This document shows positions 37,153 through 45,988 of a DNA stretch of 64,000 nucleotides, in pieces. A program made the translations under genes and the position numbers. Below the pieces are notes generated by a model. The model made no database searches. It was given only the letters and a program-made list of their open reading frames with translations, and was not told where the DNA came from. Positions within the stretch are counted from its first letter, which is position 1, and each line of letters starts with the position of its first letter. The DNA comes from Sphingobium sp. KCTC 72723 (GTDB lineage Bacteria > Pseudomonadota > Alphaproteobacteria > Sphingomonadales > Sphingomonadaceae), in contig NZ_CP060388.1 of assembly GCF_014280435.1 (NCBI RefSeq), forward strand, positions 4,124,001 to 4,188,000, written 5' to 3'.

Positions 37153-38346
37153 TCATGGCGCATGTCTCCGGGCGGGCGGCGCTGGCTGCGGCGGAGCGCG
37201 CGGTTGGTACCAGCGGACGAGGGTTTCGACGATAGTCATATGCCCGCCGCAACATGGGCATGGCGGTCGATGATCGGGCAGCTTGTCGGGCTCGGGTTCC
37301 TCGATCGGCGCAGCAACGCCCAGCAGCCTGCGGGCGAGCGCCATGGCCTCCTTGTGCGTCGAACTGGCGAGCAGACCGTAATGCCGGATACGGTGGAAGC
37401 CACGCGGCAGGACATGGATCAGGAAGCGGCGGATGAACTCGTCGGTCGCCAGCGTCATGACCTGCTGGCGTTCGGCCCCGTCGCGGCGATAGTCCTTATA
37501 GCGGAAGGTCACGCCGGTCTCGTCGAAGCCGATGAGGCGCCGGTTCGAGATGGCGACACGGTGGGTATAGCGCGAGAGATAGGCCAGCACCGCCTGCGGC
37601 CCTGCAAATGGCGGTTTGGCATAGACCACCCAGCGCTTCTTACGGATGGGCGACAGATATCGCAGTAAGGCCTTACGCGAGGCCAGGCCCGCCAAGGCGT
37701 TGAAGAAGGCCAGCTTCCCAGCGTCGAACAACGCCAGCAGGCGTGTGAGGAACAGTCGGCGGAACAACGCGCCCAGCACGCGCACCGGCAGTAGGAAGGC
37801 TGGACGTGACGAGATCCAACGCTTGCCGTCCAGCGTGATACCGCCGCCGGGTACGATCATGTGCACATGCGGGTGGTGAGTCAGTGCCGATCCCCAGGTG
37901 TGCAGGACGGCGGTGATGCCGACCCGCGCGCCGAGGTGTTTGGGATCGGCGCCGATGGTCAGCATCGTGTCCGCAGCTGCGCGGAACAGCAGGTCATAGA
38001 CCACCGCCTTGTTCTGCCAGGCGATGTCAGCGATCTCGGCGGGCACGGTGAACACGACGTGGAAGTAGCCGACCGGCAACAGATCAGCCTCGCGCGCGGC
38101 CAGCCAGGTGCGCGCTGCGGCGCCCTGACATTTGGGGCAATGCCGGTTGCGGCAGGAGTTATAGGCGATCCGCCAATGCCCGCAGTCGTCGCAGGCCTCG
38201 ACGTGGCCGCCCAGCGCGGCGGTGCGGCAGTTCTCGATCGCCGTCATGACCTTGAGCTGGCCGAGACTGAGATGCCCGGCATGGGCTGCGCGATACGCTG
38301 GCCCGGCGCTACGGAAGATGTCGGCGACCTCGAGTGAGGTGCGCAC
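37153..38346 (-). CDS. IS91 family transposase (HUH, Y2), copy B
   Basis: A 397-residue transposase, same architecture as copy A. The zinc motif CDDC...CPKC, the HUH motif HHPHVHMIVPGGG and the two-tyrosine motif AYLSRYTHR are all intact. The N terminus is MRTSLEVADIFRSAGPAYRA. Both copies could supply transposition functions. The downstream C-terminal CPCCGG motif is preserved. It lies four bases after its recombinase gene. Confidence 0.93.
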   Translation of the reverse strand: MRTSLEVADIFRSAGPAYRAAHAGHLSLGQLKVMTAIENCRTAALGGHVEACDDCGHWRIAYNSCRNRHCPKCQGAAARTWLAAREADLLPVGYFHVVFTVPAEIADIAWQNKAVVYDLLFRAAADTMLTIGADPKHLGARVGITAVLHTWGSALTHHPHVHMIVPGGGITLDGKRWISSRPAFLLPVRVLGALFRRLFLTRLLALFDAGKLAFFNALAGLASRKALLRYLSPIRKKRWVVYAKPPFAGPQAVLAYLSRYTHRVAISNRRLIGFDETGVTFRYKDYRRDGAERQQVMTLATDEFIRRFLIHVLPRGFHRIRHYGLLASSTHKEAMALARRLLGVAAPIEEPEPDKLPDHRPPCPCCGGHMTIVETLVRWYQPRAPPQPAPPARRHAP

Positions 38347-38350
38347 CGGT

Positions 38351-39256
38351 TCAACCGGGAGGACCCCTGCCTTCCATCACGGCAACGATCTGGTCGAGCG
38401 GACTGGCCACCGCCCGCATGGTCTTGCTCGAAACCTGAGTATAGATGCCGGTGGTGTTGATGTTCACGTGTCCCAGCAGGACCTGGATGACGCGGATATC
38501 GACACCCTGCTCGAGCAGGTGAGTGGCGAACGAATGCCGCAATGTGTGCGGGCTTACCCGCTTGTAGATCTCGGCGCGCTCAGCTGCTTCCTGCACGACG
38601 CGATGCAACTGGCGCGCTGAGACCGGATCCGTGCCGTTGCGGCCAGGGAACAGCCAGCCATGCGGCAACATCACTCCGCGCCGCTTGCCTTCGCGCCACC
38701 ATTGGCGAAGCAAATCGAGCAGGTGCGGTGAGAGCATGGCGTTGCGATCCTTGCGTCCTTTGCCCTGCTCGACACGGATGATCATGCGCTCGCTGTCGAT
38801 GTCATCGACCTTGAGGTGGGCAACCTCCGAGACGCGCAGGCCCGCGCCATAGGCAACGCTGAGGGCTGCTTTGTATTTGATGCCTGGCGCAGCCTCGAGC
38901 AGCCGCGCTGTCTCCTCAACGCTCAAAACCACCCGCAATTTGGGTGTGAAGCGAACGACGACAAGCCCCAGCGCCATCTCCGGTCGCTTGAGAGTTATAC
39001 TGAACAGGAAGCGCAGTGCCGATACGGCTCCATTGATTGTTGCCGGACCAACGGCGCGTTCATGCTGATCAATCTGAAAGCGCCGGAGGTCTTCGATCGT
39101 GGCCGTATCGGGAGGGCGACCGAGAAACGCGGCAAATGATCGGACGTGCCGGATATAGTCCTTCTGCGTGTGCTCCCCAAATCCACGCATCGTCATGTCC
39201 TGCAACATACGCTCGCGCAGTGAATTGTTCGGGGTCGGGGAAGTGATGGCATCCAT
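38351..39256 (-). CDS. tyrosine recombinase of the IS91-like element, copy B
   Basis: A 301-residue recombinase, MDAITSPTPNNSLRERMLQD. The catalytic residues are at the same positions as in copy A: Arg141 in GAGLRVSEVAHLKV, HTLRHSFATHLL, LLGHVNINTT and a following Tyr. The most variable parts between copies are the N terminus and the LLGH-x-Tyr region. Intact and possibly active. Confidence 0.92.
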   Translation of the reverse strand: MDAITSPTPNNSLRERMLQDMTMRGFGEHTQKDYIRHVRSFAAFLGRPPDTATIEDLRRFQIDQHERAVGPATINGAVSALRFLFSITLKRPEMALGLVVVRFTPKLRVVLSVEETARLLEAAPGIKYKAALSVAYGAGLRVSEVAHLKVDDIDSERMIIRVEQGKGRKDRNAMLSPHLLDLLRQWWREGKRRGVMLPHGWLFPGRNGTDPVSARQLHRVVQEAAERAEIYKRVSPHTLRHSFATHLLEQGVDIRVIQVLLGHVNINTTGIYTQVSSKTMRAVASPLDQIVAVMEGRGPPG

Positions 39257-39420
39257 GGTGAGTTCCTTTCCGTTGAAGGAACTCCACGGTCGCGAGGCGA
39301 CATCGCCGCTCGCAAAGCCTGAACAATACTACGCTACGTCACCCCAAGCGACCCTCCCGCGGAGCGGGTTCGTGCAATGGCGCATTCCCGCCATCCGCCT
39401 CAGCCATATTTCGTACCCGT

Positions 39421-39455
39421 AAACAGAAAGGGCGCAGCACCATCGTGCCACGCCC
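39421..39455 (-). terminator. intrinsic terminator after the cytochrome c gene
   Basis: On the minus strand, GGGCG-TG-GCAC, a GATG loop, and GTGC-TG-CGCCC form the stem, followed by TTTCTGTTT. It lies about 40 bases past the cytochrome c stop and also shields that gene from the IS element. Confidence 0.7.
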
Positions 39456-39495
39456 GTTTTCTATCTCTCTCCGACCGGCGAACCGATCGCCCTGC

Positions 39496-40116
39496 TTATT
39501 CCGCCGCGTTGGCCGCTGCGTTTTCGGCGGGGGCTTCTGTCGCGTTACCAGCTTCGGCGGCGTTCGCGCCTTCTTCCGCTGCGGCTGGCGCGGCATCGGC
39601 GGCGGGGAGGGGGAGGTTGGAGCCTTGGGTGTTGAGCCAGGCGATCAGGTTGGCGCGGTCGACCGGGTTGCCAAGGCCAGCGAAGGTCATCTTGGTGCCG
39701 GGCGCATATTCGCGCGGGCTGGTCAGCCACTTGTCCAGTGCTTCGAACGTCCAGTTGCCCGGAACCGACTTCAAGGCTTCGGAATAGGCGAAGCCGGCGA
39801 CATGGCCGTGCGCCTTGCCAACCGCACCGAACAGGTTGGGACCGATGCCATTGGCACCGCCCGACGTGACGGTGTGGCACGCGGCGCACTTGGCGAACAC
39901 CTTTTCACCGGCAGCCACATCGGCGCTGGCGAGCAGGGTGTTGAGGCCGGGACCGGCAGCAGCGCCTGCGCCTTCGGCTTCGACGCCTTCGATGGCGTAG
40001 CCCATTTTTTCGGGGCGTTCGTCATGGAAATATTTGGAACTGACGATCGCGCCGCCCAGCGCTATGATCCCCGCGAACAGCGCCCAGCCCGCTACGGTGT
40101 TGAAACGATCGCCCAT
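39496..40116 (-). CDS. membrane-anchored class I cytochrome c
   Basis: A 206-residue c-type cytochrome. MGDRFNTVAGWALFAGIIAL gives an uncleaved N-terminal anchor. The heme site is CAACH, and the distal Met is in PGTKMTFAG; NLFGAVGKAHGHV and NLIAWLNTQG complete the class I fold. It ends in an Ala/Glu-rich tail. Such CycM-like proteins carry electrons from the bc1 complex to terminal oxidases. The 63-residue longer frame is rejected. It is divergent from pheA, with a shared promoter region of about 190 bases. Confidence 0.9.
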   Translation of the reverse strand: MGDRFNTVAGWALFAGIIALGGAIVSSKYFHDERPEKMGYAIEGVEAEGAGAAAGPGLNTLLASADVAAGEKVFAKCAACHTVTSGGANGIGPNLFGAVGKAHGHVAGFAYSEALKSVPGNWTFEALDKWLTSPREYAPGTKMTFAGLGNPVDRANLIAWLNTQGSNLPLPAADAAPAAAEEGANAAEAGNATEAPAENAAANAAE

Positions 40117-40303
40117 TTCGCTCGATTTCCCTTGCGTTTCTGTCTTGGCGGCTGTCTTCCGCGCCCCCTCTTGTGCGCTGCCATAATGGCGGGAACGCGA
40201 GTGTGCAAGCCGGGTTGGCACGGGAAATGCGCGGTCTGGCTTTGCGCGCCGCCCTGCCGATGCTTGCACGGGGGCGGTCAACTGCCTAAGCGGCCAAGCA
40301 TCC

Positions 40304-41194
40304 ATGGAAAACTATCCCGCACCCGCGCGCGCGATCGTCGCGCAATTGGCCCAAAAGGCCGCCGCCGATCCGGCGCGCGCCGTCGCCTATCAGGGCGCGC
40401 CCGGCGCCAATTCGCATCTGGCGGCGCTCGGCTACGCCCCCGATTGCGTGCCGTTGCCATGCTTTGCGTTCGAAGATGCAATTGATGCAGTGCGGAACGG
40501 TCAGGCGGCGCGCGCCATCATCCCGATCGAAAACAGCCTGCATGGCCGGGTGGCGGACATGCATTTCCTGCTGCCCGAATCGGGGCTGCACATCATCGAC
40601 GAATATTTCCTGCGCATCCGCCATTGCCTGATGGCGCCGGACGACAGCCCGGTCAAAAGCGCGATCAGCCACCCGCAGGCGCTGGGCCAGTGCCGCCATT
40701 ATCTGCGCGAACGCGGGATTCAGCCCGTCGCCTATGCCGACACGGCGGGCGCGGCGGCGCTGGTGGCGGAAAACCGCCTGCCCGGCGAAGGCGCGATCGC
40801 GCCCTATCTGGCGGCGGAACTTTATGGCCTGCGCCTGATCGCCGAGAATATCGAGGATAGCGACGATAATATGACGCGCTTCCTGGTGCTGGCGCGCGAA
40901 CCCAAGATGCCGGTGGCCAATGTCGGCCCGGTGATGACGACATTTTTGTTCGAGGTGAAGAATGTCCCCGCCGCGCTCTATAAGGCGATGGGCGGTTTTG
41001 CGACGAACGGCGTCAACATGACCAAGCTGGAAAGCTATCAGCGCGGCGCGAGTTTCGCCGCGACGGAATTTTTCTGCGATATTGAGGGGATGCCGGGCGA
41101 TCCGGCAGTCGACCGGGCGCTCGCGGAGTTGGAATTTCATACCAAATGGGTGCGGCAACTGGGCAGTTACCGGCAGGCGCGTCCAAGAACCTGA
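40304..41194 (+). CDS. pheA: prephenate dehydratase
   Basis: A 296-residue monofunctional enzyme that turns prephenate into phenylpyruvate. The N-terminal domain has YQGAPGANSHLAAL, NGQAARAIIPIENSLHGRV, and the catalytic DNMTRFLVL. An ACT domain follows with KNVPAALYKAMGGFATNGVN and KLESYQRG, where feedback by phenylalanine is expected. It lacks a chorismate mutase domain, normal for alphaproteobacteria. The start follows a gap shared with the divergent cytochrome c gene. Confidence 0.95.
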   Translation: MENYPAPARAIVAQLAQKAAADPARAVAYQGAPGANSHLAALGYAPDCVPLPCFAFEDAIDAVRNGQAARAIIPIENSLHGRVADMHFLLPESGLHIIDEYFLRIRHCLMAPDDSPVKSAISHPQALGQCRHYLRERGIQPVAYADTAGAAALVAENRLPGEGAIAPYLAAELYGLRLIAENIEDSDDNMTRFLVLAREPKMPVANVGPVMTTFLFEVKNVPAALYKAMGGFATNGVNMTKLESYQRGASFAATEFFCDIEGMPGDPAVDRALAELEFHTKWVRQLGSYRQARPRT

Positions 41195-41250
41195 GGCATA
41201 GCCAATCCGGTTGGTGACGGGCGGACGGGGTGCGGCTATAGGGACCGGCA

Positions 41251-41979
41251 ATGGTCGCAGCTATCCTCTATTCCGCCGTGGCGATGAGCGTCATCGTCGG
41301 CGTGCGTTACCTGATCGCCAGCGGCGGATTCGCGCTGGCGACGCGGCTGCGCCAGCCGGGCCTGTATCGCGGGCTGGACCGGCAGATCGCACGCGAAATC
41401 TCCTGGTCACTGGCGTCCGCCTTCATCTATGGCATTCCGGCGGGGGTCGTTGCGTGGGGGTGGCAGGCGCGCGGCTGGACCAAAATATATAGCGACATGG
41501 ACAGTTACCCGCTCTGGTATCTGCCGCTGTCGGTGATTGTCTATCTCGCTGTCCATGACACATGGTTTTACTGGACCCACAGGTGGATGCACCGGCCAAA
41601 GCTGTTCCGCATCGCCCATGCCGTCCACCATGCAAGCCGCCCGCCGACGGCGTGGGCGGCGATGAGTTTTCACCCGTGGGAAGCGTTGACCGGCGCGGTG
41701 GTCATCCCCGCGCTGGTGCTGCTGGTGCCGATCCATGTCGGCGCGCTGGCCGTGGTGCTGAGCATCATGACGGTGATGGGGGTCAGCAATCATATGGGGT
41801 GGGAAATGTTCCCGCGCGCTTTGGTGCGCGGACCGGCGGGCCGGTGGCTGATTACTGCGACCCATCATCAGCGGCATCATGACTTTTATAATTGCAATTA
41901 CGGTCTGTATTTCCGGGTGTGGGACCGGCTGTGCGGCACCGATAAGGGGCTGGGCGATTTTGCGAAGGTGAAGGCGTGA
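41251..41979 (+). CDS. fatty-acid hydroxylase/sterol desaturase-family membrane protein
   Basis: A 242-residue di-iron membrane oxygenase. His boxes: HDTWFYWTHRWMH, HAVHH, and HHQRHH, with another His in NHMGWEMFP. Several membrane spans precede the first box. In bacteria this superfamily hydroxylates or desaturates lipids, carotenoids or hopanoid-like compounds; in sphingomonads sphingolipid-linked roles are possible but not shown. AGGGA six bases before ATG. The stop overlaps the next gene start (GTGA). Confidence 0.88.
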   Translation: MVAAILYSAVAMSVIVGVRYLIASGGFALATRLRQPGLYRGLDRQIAREISWSLASAFIYGIPAGVVAWGWQARGWTKIYSDMDSYPLWYLPLSVIVYLAVHDTWFYWTHRWMHRPKLFRIAHAVHHASRPPTAWAAMSFHPWEALTGAVVIPALVLLVPIHVGALAVVLSIMTVMGVSNHMGWEMFPRALVRGPAGRWLITATHHQRHHDFYNCNYGLYFRVWDRLCGTDKGLGDFAKVKA

Positions 41980-42425
41980 CGCGGCGTGCTTTGGCCGCGT
42001 TGCTGGCGATGGCGGGATTGACCGGGGCTGCGCCGGTCACGCAACCGCAGGGGCTGAGCATGGCAGTGGAAGGGATGCGATCGGCCAGGGGGCAGCTGTT
42101 GGTATGCGTCACCCGCACGCCCGCTTATTTCCCCGATTGCAGCCATGACCCCGACAAGCGCCATTTTGCGGTCGCGGCGCAGGGCGCGGCCAAAGGCGGG
42201 GCAGTGTCACTCGGCATGTTGACGCCCGGCGACTATGCCATTGCCATCGTCCATGACGAAAATGGCAATGGCAAGCTGGACACGTTCGCGGGCATCCCGC
42301 GCGAAGGGGTGGGCTTTTCCCGCAACCCGGTGCTGCGCTTTGGCGCGCCCAGTTTCCGGTCGGCCAGCTTCCCGGTCGCAGGCGGCCCGGTGGAACAGGA
42401 TATTCGCGTCAAATATTTCCTGTGA
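41976..42425 (+). CDS. DUF2141-family exported protein
   Basis: A 149-residue protein with a signal sequence (RRALAALLAMAGLTGAA). The mature part fits DUF2141: GQLLVCVTRTPAYFPDC near the start, PGDYAIAIVHDENGNGKLDT in the middle, REGVGFSRNP after it. The HDENGNGKLD segment is Ca-binding-like. Starts with GTG overlapping the previous stop, so it is probably co-translated with the hydroxylase. Function unknown. Confidence 0.85.
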   Translation: MTRRALAALLAMAGLTGAAPVTQPQGLSMAVEGMRSARGQLLVCVTRTPAYFPDCSHDPDKRHFAVAAQGAAKGGAVSLGMLTPGDYAIAIVHDENGNGKLDTFAGIPREGVGFSRNPVLRFGAPSFRSASFPVAGGPVEQDIRVKYFL

Positions 42426-42496
42426 AGTGCGCGGGGAACCTGCAACAGTTCTGAAACATTATTGCCCCCGACAGCCATTGTCGCATCAGGGGTCCT

Positions 42497-43339
42497 ATGA
42501 ACCAGCTTTCCCGCATCTTCGCTTTCTCGCTCTGTTTCGCCGCTGCCACGCCTGTGCTGGCGCAGGAGGTGGAGGATCATAGCAGCCTGACGGTGGGCGT
42601 GGGGCTGGCCGCGCTTCCCAGCTATGAAGGGTCGGATAGTTCGCGCACGATCGTGGGACCGCAGGTGCGCGGCAAGCTGCACGATTATGCGTTCTGGACG
42701 CGCGGCCCGGCGCTGTTCATCGATGCCATCCCCAATCGCGACGACAGCGGCATCGACCTGCAACTTGGCCCGGTGCTGGGCGCGCGGTTCGACCGGACGA
42801 GCCGCAAGGCGATCAACGATCGCGCAGTCGAGGCGCTGGGCAAGCGCGACGTGGCGATCGAAGTCGGCGGCTTCGTGGGCGTGGGCAAGACCGGGATCAT
42901 CACCAGCGCCTATGACAATCTGTCTGCGCGGGTCGCGGTGACCAAGGATGTCGCGGGCGCGCATGAAAGCTATATCGTCACGCCTGCGATCGAATATTTC
43001 ACGCCATTGTCGATCAAGAGCTTCGTCGGGCTGGCGCTGTCGGCCGATTATGTCGGCAAGAAATATGGCCGCTATTATTTCGACGTGACCCCGGCGCAGG
43101 CGATTGCCAGCGGCCTGCCCGCCTATGGCAATGCCGGGTCCAAATCAGGCTTTCGCCGCGTCAACGCCAACATTACCGGCGGCTATTCCCTGTCGGGCGA
43201 CATTCGCCGGGGCTGGACCATCTTCGCGCTGGGCGGCTATTCGCGGATGCTGGGTCGCTATGCCGACAGTCCGGTGGTCGCCATCGCCGGGTCGAAGGAC
43301 CAGTGGATCGGCGCATTGGGCGTAGGCTATACTTTTTAA
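42497..43339 (+). CDS. MipA/OmpV-family outer-membrane protein
   Basis: A 280-residue beta-barrel protein. Sec signal MNQLSRIFAFSLCFAAATPV, cleaved near LAQEVED. Features of MipA/OmpV: GVGLAALPSYEGSDSSRTIVG at the mature start, QLGPVLGARFDRT, the IKSFVGLALSADYVGKKYGR strand, and a terminal aromatic residue (GVGYTF). MipA scaffolds peptidoglycan synthases in E. coli, but most homologues are uncharacterised. AGGGG lies close to the ATG. Confidence 0.9.
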   Translation: MNQLSRIFAFSLCFAAATPVLAQEVEDHSSLTVGVGLAALPSYEGSDSSRTIVGPQVRGKLHDYAFWTRGPALFIDAIPNRDDSGIDLQLGPVLGARFDRTSRKAINDRAVEALGKRDVAIEVGGFVGVGKTGIITSAYDNLSARVAVTKDVAGAHESYIVTPAIEYFTPLSIKSFVGLALSADYVGKKYGRYYFDVTPAQAIASGLPAYGNAGSKSGFRRVNANITGGYSLSGDIRRGWTIFALGGYSRMLGRYADSPVVAIAGSKDQWIGALGVGYTF

Positions 43340-43420
43340 CCGATCTTGCGCGTGAAGGGTGACGCTTCCCATATTGGAAGATATGGCAAGCGGCATACCG
43401 CATAGGCAGGAGAATGAAGC

Positions 43421-44332
43421 GTGGCGACCCTGGGATTGAGCGAAGCGGACAAGGCAGCAGTCGAGGCGTTTCGCCGCGACGTGGTGGACCCGTCGCGCAC
43501 TCAGTTGGTGATCGTGGATTTCTGGGCCGAATGGTGCGGTCCGTGCAAGCAACTGACCCCGGTGATCGAAAAAGTGTGCGCCGATTATGCGGCCAAGGGC
43601 GTCAGCCTGGTCAAGGTCAATGTCGACGAAAATGGCTTCATCGCCAGCCAGTTTCGCGTCCAGTCCATCCCCACCGTCTATGCCGTTTTTCAGGGGCAGC
43701 CCGTCGCTGATCTCTCCCAGGCGCGAACCGAGGGGCAGTTGAAGCAGATGATCGACCAGCTGCTGGCCCAATTGCCGATCGAATCGGACGAAAAGGCGCA
43801 GCTTGTGGAAATCGCGCCGATGATCGCCATGGCGGAGGAGATGCTGGCGCAGGGTGACGCAGAGCGTGCCTTGTCGGCATTCATGCAGATTGCCGATATG
43901 GTGCCGGACAATGTCGATGTGGCGGCGGGACTGGCGCGGGCTTTGATCGCGCTGGGCGATCTGGACGATGCGCAAGCGGTGCTGGATGCGCTGCCCGCCG
44001 AAGCGGCCAAGCATGGCGCGGTCGCGTCGGCCCGCGCGGCGATTGCACTGGCGCGCGATGTCCGCCCGGTGGCGGATCTTTCGGCGGTAGAGGCGCGGGT
44101 TGCCGCCGATCCCGACGATCATGCAGCGCGCTTTGAACTGGCGGGCGGGCTGATGGCCAATGGCGACCGCGACGGCGCGGCAGAAGCGCTGCTGGACATC
44201 GTGCGGCGCGACCGGACGTGGCAGGACGGCGCAGCGCGCACGCAATTGCTCACCATATTCGAAGCTGTGGGTCTGGAAGACCCATGGGTGTCGGCGCAGC
44301 GGCGCAAGCTGTCGCAAATCCTGTTTTCATAA
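43421..44332 (+). CDS. cnoX: CnoX/YbbN-like thioredoxin-TPR protein
   Basis: A 303-residue protein. The N-terminal thioredoxin domain has an intact WCGPC motif (DFWAEWCGPCKQLTPVIEKV), so unlike E. coli CnoX it keeps both cysteines. The TPR-like C-terminal part has ALSAFMQIADMVPDNVDVAA and LDDAQAVLDALP repeats. CnoX protects proteins from oxidation and hands them to GroEL. GTG start, with AGGAG eight bases upstream. It leads a run with a LON-N protein and Trm112. Confidence 0.88.
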   Translation: MATLGLSEADKAAVEAFRRDVVDPSRTQLVIVDFWAEWCGPCKQLTPVIEKVCADYAAKGVSLVKVNVDENGFIASQFRVQSIPTVYAVFQGQPVADLSQARTEGQLKQMIDQLLAQLPIESDEKAQLVEIAPMIAMAEEMLAQGDAERALSAFMQIADMVPDNVDVAAGLARALIALGDLDDAQAVLDALPAEAAKHGAVASARAAIALARDVRPVADLSAVEARVAADPDDHAARFELAGGLMANGDRDGAAEALLDIVRRDRTWQDGAARTQLLTIFEAVGLEDPWVSAQRRKLSQILFS

Positions 44333-44343
44333 AGGCGCCGACC

Positions 44344-44958
44344 ATGCCCATCGCCCGCGTCTCCATATTCCCCTTGTCGGGCGCGCTGCTGCTGCCGGGC
44401 ATGGACCTGCCGCTGCATATTTTCGAGCCGCGTTATCGCGCGCTGATCCATGACGCCATGGCGCGCGACCGACGCATCGGCATGATCCAGCCACGCAGCG
44501 AAGGGCCGGTGCCGAGCCTGTTCGATGTCGGGTGCCTGGGTCATGTCAGCCAGATCGAGGCGCTGGACGACGGGCGCTTCAACATCATCCTGACGGGACT
44601 GGCCCGGTTCCGGTTCGTGCGCGAATTGCCGGTGACGACGCAATTCCGCCAGATCGAGGCGGATGTGGAGCAGGCGCCGCAGGAAGATGAAACGCTGCAC
44701 ATGGTGGAGCGGGCTGCATTGGAGCAGGAATCGCGCCGCTTTGCCGATTCGCTTGGCTATGTGGTCGATTGGACCGCCGTGTCGCGGCTGGACGATACGG
44801 CGCTGGTCAACGGCATCGCCCAGATCGCGCCGTTCGACCCGGCGGCCAAGCAGACGCTGCTGGAAGCGGACACGCTGTCCGAACGGTCGGAGCGGATCAT
44901 CCAGCTGATGCAGATCGTCGGCCGGATCGAACGTGACGGCGGGGCGACGATGCAGTGA
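44344..44958 (+). CDS. LON peptidase substrate-binding domain protein
   Basis: A 204-residue protein with the N-terminal domain of Lon only, without ATPase or protease: [39 protein letters not shown], and [11 protein letters not shown] at the end. Such stand-alone LON-N proteins are of unknown role; some bind unfolded proteins. It follows cnoX by 11 bases and its stop overlaps trm112 (GTGA). I chose MPIARV; the longer frame overlaps cnoX. Confidence 0.9.
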   Translation: MPIARVSIFPLSGALLLPGMDLPLHIFEPRYRALIHDAMARDRRIGMIQPRSEGPVPSLFDVGCLGHVSQIEALDDGRFNIILTGLARFRFVRELPVTTQFRQIEADVEQAPQEDETLHMVERAALEQESRRFADSLGYVVDWTAVSRLDDTALVNGIAQIAPFDPAAKQTLLEADTLSERSERIIQLMQIVGRIERDGGATMQ

Positions 44959-45137
44959 CACAGGATGGGCCACCGATCGACCCATGGTTGCTGGAAAAGC
45001 TGGTCTGCCCGCTGACCCGCACGCCGCTACGCTGGGACGGCGCGCGCCATGCGCTGCTGTCCGACGCGGCGGGACTGGCTTATCCCGTGCGCGACGGCGT
45101 GCCGGTGCTGCTGGTGCGCGAAGCGGTAGCGATCTAG
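44955..45137 (+). CDS. Trm112-family small zinc-ribbon-like protein
   Basis: A 60-residue Trm112 protein: [20 protein letters not shown] and [19 protein letters not shown]. Only one Cys remains of the zinc-binding set, as in many alphaproteobacterial members. Trm112 activates methyltransferases in eukaryotes; in bacteria it is less clear. GTG start overlapping the previous stop. Confidence 0.9.
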   Translation: MTQDGPPIDPWLLEKLVCPLTRTPLRWDGARHALLSDAAGLAYPVRDGVPVLLVREAVAI

Positions 45138-45157
45138 TCGATGACCCGACCCGACCT

Positions 45158-45186
45158 CCGTTCGTCCTGAGCCTGTCGAAGGACGC
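45158..45186 (+). repeat. 29-bp repeat, left copy
   Basis: Begins CCGTTCGTCCTGAGCCTG and ends GTCGAAGGACGC. An exact inverted copy lies 338 bases downstream. The shadow translations (FVLSLSKD) are typical of the sphingomonad dispersed palindrome. Confidence 0.85.
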
Positions 45187-45196
45187 CCGCCGACAT

Positions 45197-45534
45197 ATGG
45201 CTTTCCACGCTTATCTTTTGCGATGCAGCGACGGCAGCTTCTACGCCGGGCATACGGATGATTTGGAAAGCCGCATCGCTGCGCATCAGATGGGTTTGCT
45301 TCAGGGCTATACCATTTCACGCAGGCCCGTCTTTCTGGTGTGGACCGAAGGCTTTGGCACGCGGGACGAGGCATTGTCCGCAGAACGGCGAATCAAGGTT
45401 GGTCGCGTGCGAAAAAGCAGGCTTTGATCGACGGCGATTGGGACCGATTGCGCCTGTTGGCACGAAACCGACAAGCGCGCGGTGAGGCTGGCGCGCGTCC
45501 TTCGACAGGCTCAGGACGAACGGATATTGGTTGA
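45197..45534 (+). pseudogene. GIY-YIG nuclease-family protein, frameshifted
   Basis: The first frame encodes MAFHAYLLRCSDGSFYAGHT, LESRIAAHQMGLLQGYTISR and AERRIK, then falls out of frame and stops at 45427 with 76 residues. A second frame takes up at once with GWSRAKKQALIDGDWDRL, the normal next part of this family. One missing G near 45398-45401 explains it (AATCAAGGTTGG). The family (UPF0213/YhbQ-like) has about 90-110 residues. The restored frame then runs through the second 29-bp repeat (RPSTGSGRTD). It may be a real pseudogene or a sequencing indel. Confidence 0.75.
45495..45523 (-). repeat. 29-bp repeat, right inverted copy
   Basis: Begins GCGTCCTTCGACAGGCTC and ends AGGACGAACGG, the exact reverse complement of the left copy. 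The pair encloses the GIY-YIG gene. The repeat also provides the last codons of that gene's restored frame. Confidence 0.85.
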
Positions 45535-45545
45535 TGTGACGCAAG

Positions 45546-45971
45546 TCATTTGAACGCGGCGATACATTCCACTTCCAGCGGCGCGCCCAGTGCCAGCCCG
45601 TCCGCGCCGAACGCGCTGCGGGCGGGCAGGCGGTGTCCCTTGAAATAGGGCAGATAGGCGGCGTTGAAACGGGGCCAGTCGGCCATGTCGTCCAGCATTA
45701 CAGTGCATTTGACGATGTGGCCAAAGCCCAGGCCATTATCCTTCAATATCTTGCCGATCGAATCCATCGCGCCCCGGACGGCGGCGTCGAACCCGTCCTT
45801 ATGCGCGTCCATCCCCTGCGGCACCTGCCCGATCTGGCCGGACATATAGAGCGTGTCGCCCACGCGGACGGCGGGGGAGAAGGGCAGGCTGGCAGGCATC
45901 GGCTGGGGCGCGGGCTGGGCCAGGGCGGGCGTGGCGGTCAGCAACAGGGCGAGCAGAAGGGGGAGCTTCAT
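45546..45971 (-). CDS. RidA-family protein with Sec signal
   Basis: A 141-residue RidA/YjgF-family protein (enamine/imine deaminase). A signal peptide (MKLPLLLALLLTATPALAQ) precedes the domain, which is unusual: RidA normally works in the cytoplasm. LYMSGQIGQVPQG, GHIVKCTVMLDDMADW and LPARSAFGADGLALGAPLEV fit the family, with the catalytic Arg (PARS) present. RidA removes reactive imines made by PLP enzymes. Two PLP enzymes with export signals lie just upstream in the same operon. AGGAG precedes ATG by seven bases. Confidence 0.9.
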   Translation of the reverse strand: MKLPLLLALLLTATPALAQPAPQPMPASLPFSPAVRVGDTLYMSGQIGQVPQGMDAHKDGFDAAVRGAMDSIGKILKDNGLGFGHIVKCTVMLDDMADWPRFNAAYLPYFKGHRLPARSAFGADGLALGAPLEVECIAAFK

Positions 45972-45988
45972 GGATATTCTCCTGTTTC

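Larger units (their letters stand above)
36858..39376 (-). mobile_element. IS91-like element, copy B (2,519 bp)
   Basis: A second element with the same ends, gene order and exact length as copy A, oriented the same way. All gene starts and stops are offset from copy A by 3,876 bases, so no net insertion or deletion separates them, yet the bases differ at many places: of the first 60 transposase residues 50 are identical. It is therefore an older sister lineage rather than a recent duplicate. Hairpins at both ends match copy A with small changes (CCCGC-GGA-GCGGG on the right). Confidence 0.85.

Noticed and set aside
32970..39380. Target-site duplication around the IS elements
   Set aside because: Flanking bases differ on both sides of each copy, as expected for IS91-type movement.
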